From assembly GCA_044224215.1 (NCBI GenBank), contig JBGAKX010000104.1, forward strand, positions 1-18,920: a DNA stretch of 18,920 bases. The letters are read 5' to 3'. Below are positions 5,618 through 14,450 of this stretch, piece by piece. A program made the position numbers and the translations under genes. The DNA comes from DAOMFM01 sp035429825 (GTDB lineage Bacteria; Acidobacteriota; Blastocatellia; UBA7656; JADIYM01). Under the pieces are notes generated by a model, which worked only from the letters and a program-made list of their open reading frames with translations, was not told where the DNA came from and searched no databases. How positions within the stretch are numbered: the first letter of the stretch is position 1; each line of letters starts with the position of its first letter.

Positions 5618-6725
5618 ATGAAACGCTACCCCGCATTCGATCCGCCCGAGTATGTCAACTGGGCCGCCGACCCGGACCTTGTCGCGGAGTACGCCGACAC
5701 GCTCGAACGCGATCCGGCGCGTAAGGCCCGCATCGAAACGTTCGACGGCGACGCGCTGCTCGCGTTGTACGCCGGAATGGTCCGGAACCGCCTGCACGAC
5801 ATCACGCCTGGCGGTGGGTGCGCACCGGCGTGATCTCAAAAGCGTGGCTCGGAACCGGCGAAGAGGCCGTGACCATCGGCGGAGTCCACGCGCTCGAGCC
5901 CGACGACGTCGTCGCACCGATGATCCGCAATGCCGGCGCGTGCCACGAAAAGGGCATGCCCGTCGCGGACATGCTCCGCGGATACCTCGCCACGGCCGAT
6001 TCGCCGAATGCCGGCCGCGAGACGTGCACTACGGCGACCTGCCGCACAACGTGATCGGACCGATCAGCCACCTCGGCGCGATGGTCCCGGTGATGACGGG
6101 AGTGGCGCTCAGCTTCAAGCTCGCGGGCACGACGCGGATCGGGATGACGTGGGTCGGCGACGGATCCACAAAGACGGGCGAGTTCTATGAAGGCATGAAC
6201 CTCGCCTCGCAGCAGAGCGCGCCGCTCATCATCGTGATCCAGAACAACCAGGTGGCGCTCGGGACGATGCTCGCCCAGCACCATCACGGGAGCTTTACCG
6301 ACTGGCCGCGCGCGTTCGGCGTGCGTGGCGCGTCGTTCGACGGCAACAACGTGCTCGACGCGTACGCGGCGACGGCAATCGCGGCGGATCTGTGCCGCAT
6401 CGGGCATGGTCCCGTGCTGCTCTCGTGCGAGACGTTTCGCATGGGCGGGCACGCGACGCACGACGAGCGCGAGGCGCGCGAGACGTTTCCCGCCGAACTG
6501 TTCGAGCGATGGGGAAGGCGCGATCCGATCGGGCTGTACGAGGAGTACCTCGTGTCGCTCGGGTGTCCTCGAGAACGGCTCGCGGCGGTCGAGCAGGTCG
6601 TCGAGCGCGAGATCGAGGCCGCCGAGAACGAGGCGCTCGCAAGCCGCGAGAAGGCGATGCCGGTGCCGTCGGATGCGGCGCGCGGGGTCTACAACGAAGT
6701 TCACGCGAAGTCGCAAAGGCAATAA
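5618..6725 (+). pseudogene. TPP-dependent 2-oxoacid dehydrogenase E1 component alpha subunit, two frameshifts
   Basis: This is the thiamine-diphosphate-binding subunit that decarboxylates pyruvate, a branched-chain 2-oxoacid or acetoin. It starts MKRYPAFDPPEYVNWAADPD. Frame changes at about 5810 and 6025 join it to GVISKAWLGTGEEAVTIGGV and HYGDLPHNVIGPISHLGAMV. The TPP motif is complete: GDGSTKTGEFYEGMNLASQQ from about residue 180 to the closing NN in VIQNNQVALGT at about 209. The phosphorylation-loop-like region HATHDEREARETFP follows. The restored length (about 369 residues) is normal. No beta subunit, E2 or E3 gene is adjacent, so the substrate cannot be assigned; the lack of an adjacent E1 beta is unusual. 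The last eight codons (VHAKSQRQ) lie inside the GCAAAG repeat. Confidence 0.85.
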
Positions 6726-6771
6726 GTCAAAAAGACTTTGCGTCTTTGCTCCTTTGCGTCTTTGCGTGAAC
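6699..6771. repeat. GCAAAG-type palindromic repeat, copy 2
   Basis: The left arm GTTCACGCGAAGTCGCAAAG (6699-6718) lies inside the end of the E1 alpha coding sequence. The right arm (6736-6771), built of CTTTGCGTCTTTGC units and ending TTTGCGTGAAC, is its imperfect reverse complement. It fills nearly all the gap to the YyaL gene and matches copy 1, including the TTTGCGTGAACC edge and the following AACC(A)AACCT-like flank. It probably forms a hairpin in the mRNA between the two genes. Confidence 0.85.
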
Positions 6772-6781
6772 CAAACCTGAT

Positions 6782-8838
6782 ATGTCTGAACCACACAAGC
6801 ACACCAACCGCCTCGCCGCCGAAACCAGTCCCTACCTGCAGCAGCACGCACACAACCCCGTCGACTGGTACCCGTGGGGCGACGAAGCCCTCCAGGCCGC
6901 CCGCGACCACGACATGCCGATCCTGCTCAGCATCGGCTACTCCGCCTGCCACTGGTGCCACGTCATGGAGCGCGAGTCCTTCGAAGACGAATCGACCGCC
7001 GCGCTCATGAACGAGCACTTCGTCTGCATCAAGGTCGATCGTGAAGAGCGCCCCGACCTCGACTCGATCTACATGCAGGCCGTGCAGATGCTGACCGGCT
7101 CGGGCGGCTGGCCGCTCACCGTGTTCCTCAGACCCGATGGCGTCCCGTTCTTCGGGGGGACGTACTTCCTCAAGACCGCTACGGCATGAGCGGCTTCAAG
7201 ACCGTCCTACGCGCGCTCGCGGACGCGTACGAAACTCGTCGCGAGGACATCGATCGCAGCGCGGGCCAGTTGCTCACGTACCTTCGCAAATCGACCGAGG
7301 TCCCACCGCGCGCCGGCGAGCTCTCGACGGAGATCTTCGACGAGGCGTTCAAGAGCATCGCAAAGACGTTCGACGCAAAGCTCGGCGGTTTCGGGCGCGC
7401 GCCAAAGTTCCCCGCCGGCATGGTGATGGACTTCCTGCTGCGCCATCACGCCCGTACCGGCCGCCCCGACCCGCTCTACATGGTCGAGTTCTCGCTCGAG
7501 AAGATGGCCGCCGGCGGCATCTACGACCAGATCGCGGGAGGATTCGCGCGGTACTCGGTCGACGACAAGTGGCTCGTGCCGCATTTCGAGAAGATGCTGT
7601 ACGACAACGCGATCCTCGCCCGCGTCTACACCGACACGTGGCGGATCACCGGCAAGCCGCTCTACCGCAGGGTCGCTGAGGAGACGCTCGACTGGGTGCT
7701 GCGCGAGATGCGCTCGGAAGAGGGCGCGTTCTACTCCGCGCTCGACGCCGACAGCGAAGGCGAAGAGGGCAAGTTCTATGTCTGGACGCCCGATGAAGTC
7801 ACCACGATTCTCGGCGACAATGACGGACGGCTGTGCAACTCGTACTACGACATCACGAAGGCCGGGAACTTCGAGGGGCACAACATCCCGAACGTTCCAC
7901 GCGACCTCGAGACCGTCGCGCGGATCGAAGGCGTCACGCCGGACGCGCTTCGAGACGTGATCGCGCGCGGGCGCGTCGCGCTCTACGAAGCGCGCATCAA
8001 GCGCGTGTGGCCGGGCCTCGACGACAAGTCGCTCGCCGCGTGGAACGGCCTGATGCTGCGCGCGTTCGCCGAGGCGGCGATCGCGTTCGACCGCGACGAC
8101 TATCTCGAGGCCGCGCGCTCGAACGCCGCATTTCTGCTGTCCGCGATGCGCCGCGACGGACTGCTGTTGCGGACGTGGAAGGCGGGCGAGGCAAAGCTGA
8201 ACGCGTACCTCGAGGACTACGCGTACGTCATCGAGGGGCTGCTGTCGCTGTACGAGGCGACATTCGGTCTGCGGTGGCTCGAGGAAGCCCGCGTGCTCGC
8301 CGACACGATGATCGCCGAGTTCTGGGACGACGCGGCTGGCGAGTTCTTCTTTACCGGCAACTCGCACGAGGAGCTGATCCGGCGCACGAAGGAGCTCGAG
8401 GACAACGCGACGCCGTCGAGCAACTCGTCCGCGGCGTGGGCGCTCGCGCGGCTTGCGGAGCTGACCGGCGACGATCCCTACCGCGAGAAGGCCGCGACGA
8501 TCGCGGGCCTGGTCGCCGACGCGCTTCTCCGTACGCGCGTACGCCACATGCTGTGCGCAGCGGATGCGCTCGCGCATCCAGGTGTCGAGATCGCCGTCAT
8601 CGGCGATCCGGCGGATCCGGCGACGCACGCGCTGCTCGCCGAGGCGAGGCGGCCGTTCCGGCCGGGAACCGTCGTCGCGTCGTGCGCGCCCGGCGACGCT
8701 GAGGCCGCCGCGCTTACACCGCTGCTCGCCGACCGCGGTCTCGTGGACGGAAAGCCCGCCGCGTATGTCTGCCGCGCGTTCACGTGCAACTCCCCGTCAC
8801 CACGGCACAAAGGTGCCACTGACCTGAATTCGCGTTGA
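6782..8838 (+). pseudogene. YyaL/DUF255 thioredoxin-domain protein, one frameshift
   Basis: The first frame (6782 to about 7170) encodes an N-terminal thioredoxin-like domain. It carries LAAETSPYLQQHAHNPVDWY, the GYSACHWCHVM active-site-like CxxC (C56, C59), DREERPDLDSIYM and GGWPLTVFLRPDG. A small deletion near 7170-7176 breaks the frame: TYFL is followed in another frame by DRYGMSGFKTVLRALADAYE. The second frame then runs unbroken to 8838 with the (alpha/alpha)6-barrel-like part, including FGRAPKFPAG, GGFARYSVDDKWLVPHFEKM, DADSEGEEGKFYVW and the terminal YVCRAFTCNSP. The restored length (about 685 residues) equals family members such as B. subtilis YyaL and human SPATA20. The function of the family is poorly known. 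Only one indel separates it from a normal gene. Confidence 0.9.
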
Positions 8839-8858
8839 GTCGCGAAAATCTGCGGCAA

Positions 8859-10135
8859 CTACTCGTAATGAAGCGCCCTGATCGGGTCGAGCCGCGCAGC
8901 CTTGATCGCGGGCCATACGCCAAACACCAGGCCCGTCGCCACGGACACGCCCAGACCTGTAGCCACCGCCCACATTGGCACCACTGAAGGGATCGACGGC
9001 AGCACGACGTTGGCAAGCCCGGAGAGCGTCCAGCCGAGCACAACGCCCGCAGCGCCTCCGAGACTCGTCAGCGTCGCGGCCTCCAGCAGAAACTGCAGCA
9101 CGATGTCCGAACGCCGTGCTCGACCGCCCGACGAACACCGATCTCAAGGTCCGTTCCGAGGACCGACACGAGCAGGATGTTCATGACGCCGACACCGCCC
9201 ACCAGCAGTCCCGCGCCGGAAATCGGCACGACGACGAGCGCAGAATGGCCTGAATCTGCGGAACGATTCAAAGATCGCTTCAGGCTTCGAGGATCGAGGA
9301 GTCGTTGTCGTCGGCGACGCCTACGTCGGCCGCGGCTGAGGCGCAGCACTTCCGTGATCTCGGACGTCGCGACGTCGAGTTGCCCGTCACGCGCCTTGAC
9401 CGATATCGAGATGTCGTCGAGTTCGGGGTGCAGGGTCTCGAGCGTCCTGTATGGGACGTAGAAGATCCGGTCATCCATGCTCTCGCCCCCGAACAACCCT
9501 CCAACGCTCCGCTCGCGCACCCCGACGACGCGGAACGCCAGGCCATCCAACTGGATCTCCTTGTCGATCGGATTGAGGCCGCCGAACAGATGCTGAACCG
9601 CCGCCGAGGGAATGACGACCAGGCGGGCGCGTCGCCGCTCCTCTGCCGCGGCAAGGAAACGCCCTTCCTCGATCTTCAGGCTGCGAACATCGGCGAAATT
9701 CGCGTCGACGCCCGACACGAGCGGCCGCGAGTATTCCGTTCCCTCGTACTTCACCGACACCCCGGACTTGGACGGATCAAAGTTGCCGAGCTGGACCTGT
9801 GGGCTCGCTCCGTCGACGGACGGCAGTGCATTGATCGCCTCGACGTCGCTCACCGTCAGGTTCTTGCGGGTTCTTTCAGAGACCGAGCGAGCCTGGAATC
9901 TCGGTCCGATCGAGTCGTACTTGCTGACGAGCAGCACGTTCGGGCCAAAGTTGTTCGCGATGTCCGTCACCCGCTGGCCCATTCCCGTGAGCACCGACCC
10001 AATGACGATGACGGTCGTCGTACCAACTGCGATCCCGAGCAGCGTCAGGGCCGAGCGCACGCGTCGCTCGTTGATGGTGGCGAGCGCCATTCGAAGTGTC
10101 TCGCGCAAGCCTGCGCGTATTCGTGACGTCTCCAT
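8859..10135 (-). pseudogene. MacB/FtsX-type ABC transporter permease (downstream copy), frameshifted
   Basis: Permease of the MacB/LolC type: one N-terminal membrane helix (RSALTLLGIAVGTTTVIVIG, residues about 27-46), a large periplasmic MacB_PCD domain (for example FGPNVLLVSKYDS and GGLNPIDKEIQLDGLAFRVV) and a C-terminal FtsX domain with three helices. Frame changes near 9240-9310 and 9100-9160 interrupt the end: GLLVGGVGVMNILLVSV is followed in another frame by LQFLLEAATLTSLGGAAGVV and PAIKAARLDPIRALHYE, the standard family ending. The ATG is three bases downstream of the preceding permease stop, so the two are co-transcribed. These permeases need an ABC ATPase, usually LolD/MacB-like, and none is in the window. 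Its end lies 21 bases from the end of the convergent YyaL gene. Confidence 0.85.
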
Positions 10136-10137
10136 GC

Positions 10138-11362
10138 CTATCGCTCCGGCTCGCCTCTATCGGTCGAGCCGCGACGCCGCGTTGGCCGGATGGGTGCCAG
10201 CGAAGAGGCCGACGGCGGCGGACAGAGCGATTGCAACCGCCGACCACGTGTACGGGAAGTCCGCCGGGAGCGAGAACGCCATCGACAGTCCCTTGGAAAG
10301 CGCGTATCCGGCAGCAACACCGGCCGCACCCCCCGCCATCGACAGCAGGGTCGATTCGCACAGAAACTGCAGCAGGATGTCGCGCCGGCGTGCGCCGACC
10401 GACTTGCGAATGCCGATCTCACGCGTTCGCTCTGCGAGCCGTCACGAGCATGGTGTTCATCGACGATCGTGCTGACGACCAGCGCGATCATCGTCACCGG
10501 AATTGCGATTCCCGATACGACGCTGAGGATCTGCCCAAAGAACCCTTCGTCGCCTCGTCAGTCAGCAGCGCGAAGTCATCGGGGGCCGAGTACGCAAGGT
10601 GATGCCGTGTGCGAAGGACGACGCGGGCCTGATCCTGCAGTTCGGACCGCTGGGTGCCCGGGCGACCCTTTACGGTGATCGTCAGCGAGCGGTTGGTGCC
10701 GTACATCTTGGAGAACGTGGAGAGAGGAAGGATGGCAAAATTGTCCTGGCTGCGACCGAGCACGGCGCCGATCGGGCGTGCGACGCCGATGACCTCGTAT
10801 GGCGATCCGTCGATCCTGACCTCGCGACCGATCGGATCGAGCACGGGGAAACAGGCCGCTTGCGACATCATCTGAGCACCGCGACTGCTCGATGACCATT
10901 CTCGTCCTGCAAGGTGATGAACCGGCCGGACGCGATCTCCACACTCGACAGGTACTGCATGTCGGACGTAACCCCGTTGATGGTCAGGGGGTCCACGGAC
11001 AGGCTTCCGAACTGGATCGCTCCAGACACTGTGTCCTGCGCCGCAACATACTCGGCGTTGGTGGTCTGGGCACGAATCGCTTGAAAATCCGCGAGCGTGA
11101 GGTCGGGGTTGGTCCGCATCGCCTTCAGGAACGCGTCAAAGTCGCCGAGGCCCGCAATCGAAGCCTTCTGGATGCTGAAGACGCCTGAGCCGAGGCTTGC
11201 GATCTTGTCCGCGACGTAGCGGTTCGCCCCGGCGATCACGGTCGCTACTGCAATGACGACCGTGACGCCGATGCCGATACCAAGCAGCGTAAGCCCCGAC
11301 CGCAGTACGTTCGCCCTGATCGCCTCAAGCGCCAACATGAGCGCTCTTGTCACGTCTCGCAT
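10138..11362 (-). pseudogene. MacB/FtsX-type ABC transporter permease (upstream copy), frameshifted
   Basis: First gene of the reverse-strand pair. ATG at 11362-11360 is preceded by GGGGAGGCGGG. The frame upstream of it (to 11467) is open but has no family match, so the start is set here. It reads MRDVTRALMLALEAIRANVL then SGLTLLGIGIGVTVVIAVAT (first membrane helix), and a MacB_PCD periplasmic domain. A frame change near 10870 leads to FPVLDPIGREVRIDGSPYEV and LPLSTFSKMYGTNRSLTITV. More changes at about 10360-10560 precede the FtsX helices MAGGAAGVAAGYALSKGLSM and AIALSAAVGLFAGTHPANAA. The 3' end is uncertain because of an indel at SRLD; the downstream ATG follows within three bases of one candidate stop. 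Same fold as its neighbour but clearly divergent in sequence, so they may form a heterodimeric permease. Confidence 0.82.
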
Positions 11363-11508
11363 CCCGCCTCCCCTGACTTGATGTACGTTCGCGCACGGAT
11401 GCCGCACGTAGCCATTGGTCAGTACTCTGTGAGCAAATGTCAGGCCGGAGCCATGCTGCTTGACCAATCTCTACAATCACCGAGGCAGGCTCGACTACAA
11501 TCGGCTGC
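11363..11508. promoter_or_regulatory. Divergent promoter region between the permease pair and the CpxR-like gene
   Basis: 146 bases separate the two starts. ATTGGTCA (11414-11421) is repeated inverted as TGACCAAT (11461-11468), with 39 bases between. CTACAATC occurs twice in direct orientation (11471-11478 and 11495-11502), 24 bases apart. The second contains TACAAT (11496-11501), which sits seven bases before the GTG of the regulator and would give a leaderless transcript. These are candidate sites for a shared regulator. No classical GTAAA-N5-GTAAA CpxR box is visible. No clear promoter could be fixed for the reverse strand. Confidence 0.5.
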
Positions 11509-12240
11509 GTGTCGTTACAAGTGCATCGGATCCTGATCGTCGACGATGACACGGAGCTGTGCGAGCTCGTTGCCGAGTACCTGAAACCGGACGGGTTCGA
11601 TGTCACGGCGGTGCACGACGGCGCAAAGGGCGCCGAGAGCGCTGTTTCCGGCGGCTACTCGCTCGTGATCCTGGACGTGATTCTCCCCGGACTGAACGGA
11701 TTCGATGCGCTTCGCGCCATCAGGGCGCAGTCGTCGATCCCCGTGCTCATGCTGACGGCGCGGGGAGAGGATATCGACCGGATCGTCGGGCTCGAGATCG
11801 GCGCGGACGACTACCTGCCAAAGCCGTTCAATCCGCGCGAGCTCGTCGCGAGGATCCGCGCGATCCTCCGCCGCACGGAGGCGACCGAGACGGGTGTCGC
11901 CGGCGCAAAGCCGCGCGACACGGTCACCGTTGGCGACCTGATGCTCGATACCGGAACCCGGACGGTCTACCGCGACGGCGCGGCGATCGACCTCACCACC
12001 GTCGAGTTCGACCTGCTCGAGGCGCTGTTGCGTGCGGCGGGCACGGTCGTCGCGCGGGAGGATCTCGCGCAATCGGCGCTCGGGCGCGAGCTCTCGCCGT
12101 TCGACCGCAGCATCGACCAGCACGTCAGCAACCTGAGACGAAAACTGGGCGCGCGGCCCGACGGGCTCGACCGGATCAAGTCGGTGCGTGGAACGGGATA
12201 CATGTTCCTGTTACCGAGCCTGAGCGACGAACCGGGCTGA
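11509..12240 (+). CDS. CpxR-like OmpR-family response regulator
   Basis: 243 residues: receiver domain (about 6-121) and winged-helix DNA-binding domain (about 142-238). The receiver has the acidic pair in VDDD (12-14), the phospho-acceptor D56 in VILDV, T83 and K105 in DYLPKPFNP. The stretch GLEIGADDYLPKPFNPRELV followed by ARIRAILRR is strikingly like E. coli CpxR. The effector domain ends with the typical IKSVRGTGYMFL. The next gene, four bases downstream, is a CpxA-like kinase and the third a Spy/CpxP-like protein, which supports an envelope-stress role. GTG 11509 is used as start; GTG 11521 is an alternative four codons inside. No Shine-Dalgarno; a TACAAT box lies seven bases upstream. 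Intact. Confidence 0.93.
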   Translation: MSLQVHRILIVDDDTELCELVAEYLKPDGFDVTAVHDGAKGAESAVSGGYSLVILDVILPGLNGFDALRAIRAQSSIPVLMLTARGEDIDRIVGLEIGADDYLPKPFNPRELVARIRAILRRTEATETGVAGAKPRDTVTVGDLMLDTGTRTVYRDGAAIDLTTVEFDLLEALLRAAGTVVAREDLAQSALGRELSPFDRSIDQHVSNLRRKLGARPDGLDRIKSVRGTGYMFLLPSLSDEPG

Positions 12241-12244
12241 ACGA

Positions 12245-13616
12245 ATGCGCACCCTGTTTCTGAAGATCTTTGGCTGGTTCTGGCTGGCAACGGCGCTCGT
12301 TGCGAGCACACTGATCGTCGCGACGTGGACGTTGCCGGCCGCCGCGCTGCCGCAGCCGCCCATCTCTACATCGAGGAGTCGGCAGACGCCCTTGCCGAGA
12401 CGGCTGCCATTACCTATGACAGGGACGGGCGCGACGGGCTGAGGGCGTATGTCGCGCGCATCGACCGGCCGGGACGCCTGCATGCGTTCGTTTTCGACGG
12501 CGACGGCAACTCGATGCTCGACGCCGAGGTCCTGCCGGAGGCCGCGAGCTTTGCATCGAGATACTCGTTCGACCATCCGCCGCGAGCGCAGTTCTCGCCG
12601 ACCGAGATCGTCGCCGGCGGCGCGGCGACGCTCGCCGACGGCCGGCGCATTCTGCTGGTGACGGTGAGCGAAGGCGGGCACGCGTCGGCAATCCGGGACA
12701 ACCTTTTTGGGGTCTTCGTGCGGTTGCTGGTGGTGATCGTGACGTCCGGGCTCGTCTGCTTTGCGCTCGCGAGGTACCTGACGGCGCCGATCGTGAAACT
12801 GCGCCGCGCAACGCGCCAGGTCGCGGACGGCGAGTTCTCGGCGCGCGTCGGGCCGTCGATCGGCCGCCGCAAGGACGAGCTTGCCGATCTCGCACGCGAC
12901 TTTGACGTGATGGCGGGACGCATCGAGGCGCTCGTCGGCACACAGCAGGCGTTGCTGCGCGACATCTCGCACGAGCTCCGCTCGCGCGCGCGGCTGGGCG
13001 TCGCGCTTGCGATCGCACGCCGCGAACGGGCCCAGGCGCCGACGAGGCTCACGACCGCATCGGGCGTGAGGCCGAGCGCCTGAACGGTATGATCGATCAG
13101 TTGCTGATGATCGCTCGTCGAATCGGAGGGCGACGGCGCGGACCGAACGCGGATCGATCTCGCTGCACCTCGTTGAGTCGGTCGCGGCGGACGGCGAGTT
13201 CGAGGCGCGGCGCGCGAATCGAAGCGTCGCGTGCGGTCCCTGGCGTCGTGCGAGATCCGCGGCAACGAACAGCAGCTGCTGCGAAGCGCGATCGAGAACG
13301 TGGTCCGGAACGCGGTCCATTACACGGCAGAGGGAACGGCGGTCGCGGTCGATCTGCGAATGGTGCCGGACGAACGCCGTGCGCTTGTCATCGTGCGCGA
13401 TCACGGCGAGGGCGTGCCTGAGAATCTTCTCTCGGAGCTGTTCCGGCCGTTCCACAGGTTGAGGACGCGCGCGATCGTCGTTCGGGCGGCGCGGGGCTCG
13501 GACTTGCGATCACGGAGCGGGCGATCCGGATGCACGGCGGGACGGTTCGCGCGGCGAATGCCGATGGCGGCGGGCTCGCAATCGAGATCTCGCTGCCCGT
13601 CGAGTCGGACCGCTGA
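12245..13616 (+). pseudogene. CpxA-like sensor histidine kinase, several frameshifts
   Basis: Starts MRTLFLKIFGWFWLATALVA, the first membrane helix. A frame change near 12340 leads to AHLYIEESADALAETAAITY and a periplasmic sensor region. The second helix (VRLLVVIVTSGLVCFALARY) and a HAMP domain (APIVKLRRATRQVADGEFSA) follow. The dimerisation box is DISHELRSRARLGVALAIAR (phospho-acceptor His near residue 242). The usual 'RSPLARL' is shortened by about one codon. Indels near 13033, 13115 and 13165 precede the ATPase domain: N box IENVVRNAVHYTAEG, G1 VIVRDHGEGVPE, F box LFRPFHR. Another indel near 13457 precedes the G2 box GAGLGLAITERAIRMHGGTV, ending ISLPVESDR. All motifs are present in order. 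The layout and linkage match CpxA; it would phosphorylate the upstream regulator. Confidence 0.88.
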
Positions 13617-13622
13617 CAAATC

Positions 13623-13648
13623 CTTACCGAGCGTAGACCAACGCTTAC
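13623..13648 (+). promoter_or_regulatory. Candidate OmpR-family regulator site upstream of the Spy-like gene
   Basis: CTTAC at 13623-13627 and again at 13644-13648, exactly 21 bases apart, with the related TAGAC at 13634-13638 between them. Three half-sites at about one helical turn are how OmpR/CpxR-type dimers bind. It lies about 90-110 bases before the start of the Spy-like gene and after the kinase stop. Regulation by the upstream CpxR-like protein is inferred. Confidence 0.35.
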
Positions 13649-13735
13649 AGCGCGTGCGAGCCGATCGGCGTAGAACTGGTGTGCGAGATGGACGGTGCGG
13701 CCGGGTCTCGCGCGAAACATCCAGGAGGTCGTCAC

Positions 13736-14348
13736 ATGAAGATCAGGTTTGTTCGGCGCCGTCATCGGCGCAGTTCTCGTTGTTGGAATTGCCGTCGCAG
13801 TGGGCGCGGCGGTGCGGGCGAATCAGGGTGGCCACTGGGGCCATGGGTTTGGCGGACCGCCGAATCCGGAGATGATGGTGGCGCACATGACCAAGGCCCT
13901 GGGGCTGTCGGATGCGCAGGCCACACAGGTGAAGCAGATACTTGCGGATCAGCAGGGCAAGGTCGAGCCGCTCATGGCGAGGATGGAGGACGCCGACAAG
14001 CAGCTGCGCGCGGCGACCGAGAACGGCCAGTTCGACGAGGCCAAGGTGCGTGAAATCGCCGCTCAGAAGGCCGCGGTCATGACGGACATGATCGTCGAGC
14101 ACGCGCGGACGCACGCGGCGATCTTCCAGATCCTGACGCCCGATCAGCGCGAGAAGGCTGCGAACTGGGGACCGGGTGAGGGTGACCCGGCATGGACCGC
14201 ACGGGATGGGAGAGCGGGTTCTAGCCAGCTCAGCTCGGGTGAAAGCGCCGTCGCGCCTAGTGGCTTGCCGGCCTCCAAAGAAACGCGCAACACCCTGGAG
14301 TGCGCTGCAAGCGGCGCGACGGCCTTTGCATTGCCACGCTCGACGTGA
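13736..14348 (+). CDS. Spy/CpxP-family periplasmic protein (LTxxQ motif)
   Basis: AGGAGG (13723-13728) lies seven bases before ATG 13736, but that ATG is one frame away from the body of the gene. The likely N-terminus is MKIR followed, after a one-base slip near 13748, by FGAVIGAVLVVGIAVAVGAA, a signal sequence. TTG 13749 is the in-frame alternative start. The mature part is helical: LGLSDAQATQVKQILADQQG, then MEDADKQLRAATENGQFDEA, and ends near ILTPDQREKAANW. The two L-S/T-x-x-Q segments are the hallmark of Spy/CpxP. These proteins prevent aggregation of periplasmic proteins, and CpxP also restrains CpxA. The tail after about residue 145 is unlike the family and overlaps a non-coding hairpin (14242-14327), so the true stop is probably near 14178. 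Confidence 0.82.
14242..14327. repeat. Long imperfect palindrome (21 bp with bulges), possible structured RNA or repeat
   Basis: AAAG (14242-14245), GCCGTCGCGCC (14247-14257) and GCTTGC (14263-14268) pair with GCAAGC (14307-14312), GGCGCGACGGC (14313-14323) and CTTT (14324-14327). That is 21 base pairs, with a one-base bulge (C14246) and a five-base bulge (TAGTG). The 38-base loop holds a further CTCCA/TGGAG stem (14273-14277 with 14296-14300). It lies between the Spy-like and M50 genes. It could be a REP/MITE-like element, a terminator without a U-tract, or a small RNA. No similar copy was seen elsewhere in the window. Confidence 0.6.
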
Positions 14349-14405
14349 AGGTTCCCGCTGCCTTCCAAACCGGGTGGCGCGTCCAAGTCGCAACAAGCCC
14401 TGTCG

Positions 14406-14450
14406 GTGTCCAAGGTGGTATCGTTCACCGGAGGTCGACACCTTGGACAC
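14406..14450 (+). promoter_or_regulatory. 12-bp perfect hairpin enclosing the ribosome site and start codon of the M50 protease
   Basis: GTGTCCAAGGTG (14406-14417) is the exact reverse complement of CACCTTGGACAC (14439-14450). The 21-base loop contains GGAGG (14430-14434), and the TTG start codon (14443-14445) is inside the right arm. If formed in mRNA, the stem would hide the start codon and leave the Shine-Dalgarno in the loop. As DNA it could equally be a dyad operator. Confidence 0.7.

Noticed and set aside
7207..8628. 473-codon open frame on the reverse strand
   Set aside because: Shadow of the YyaL gene, whose forward frame has clear family motifs.
14205..14260. tRNA-like TAGCCAGCTCAGCTCGG stretch
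   Set aside because: No acceptor stem, anticodon arm or T-arm could be assembled around it.
14176..14442. Upstream extension of the M50 protease frame
   Set aside because: It has no homology, overlaps hairpins and the end of the Spy-like gene, and a good ribosome site marks TTG 14443.
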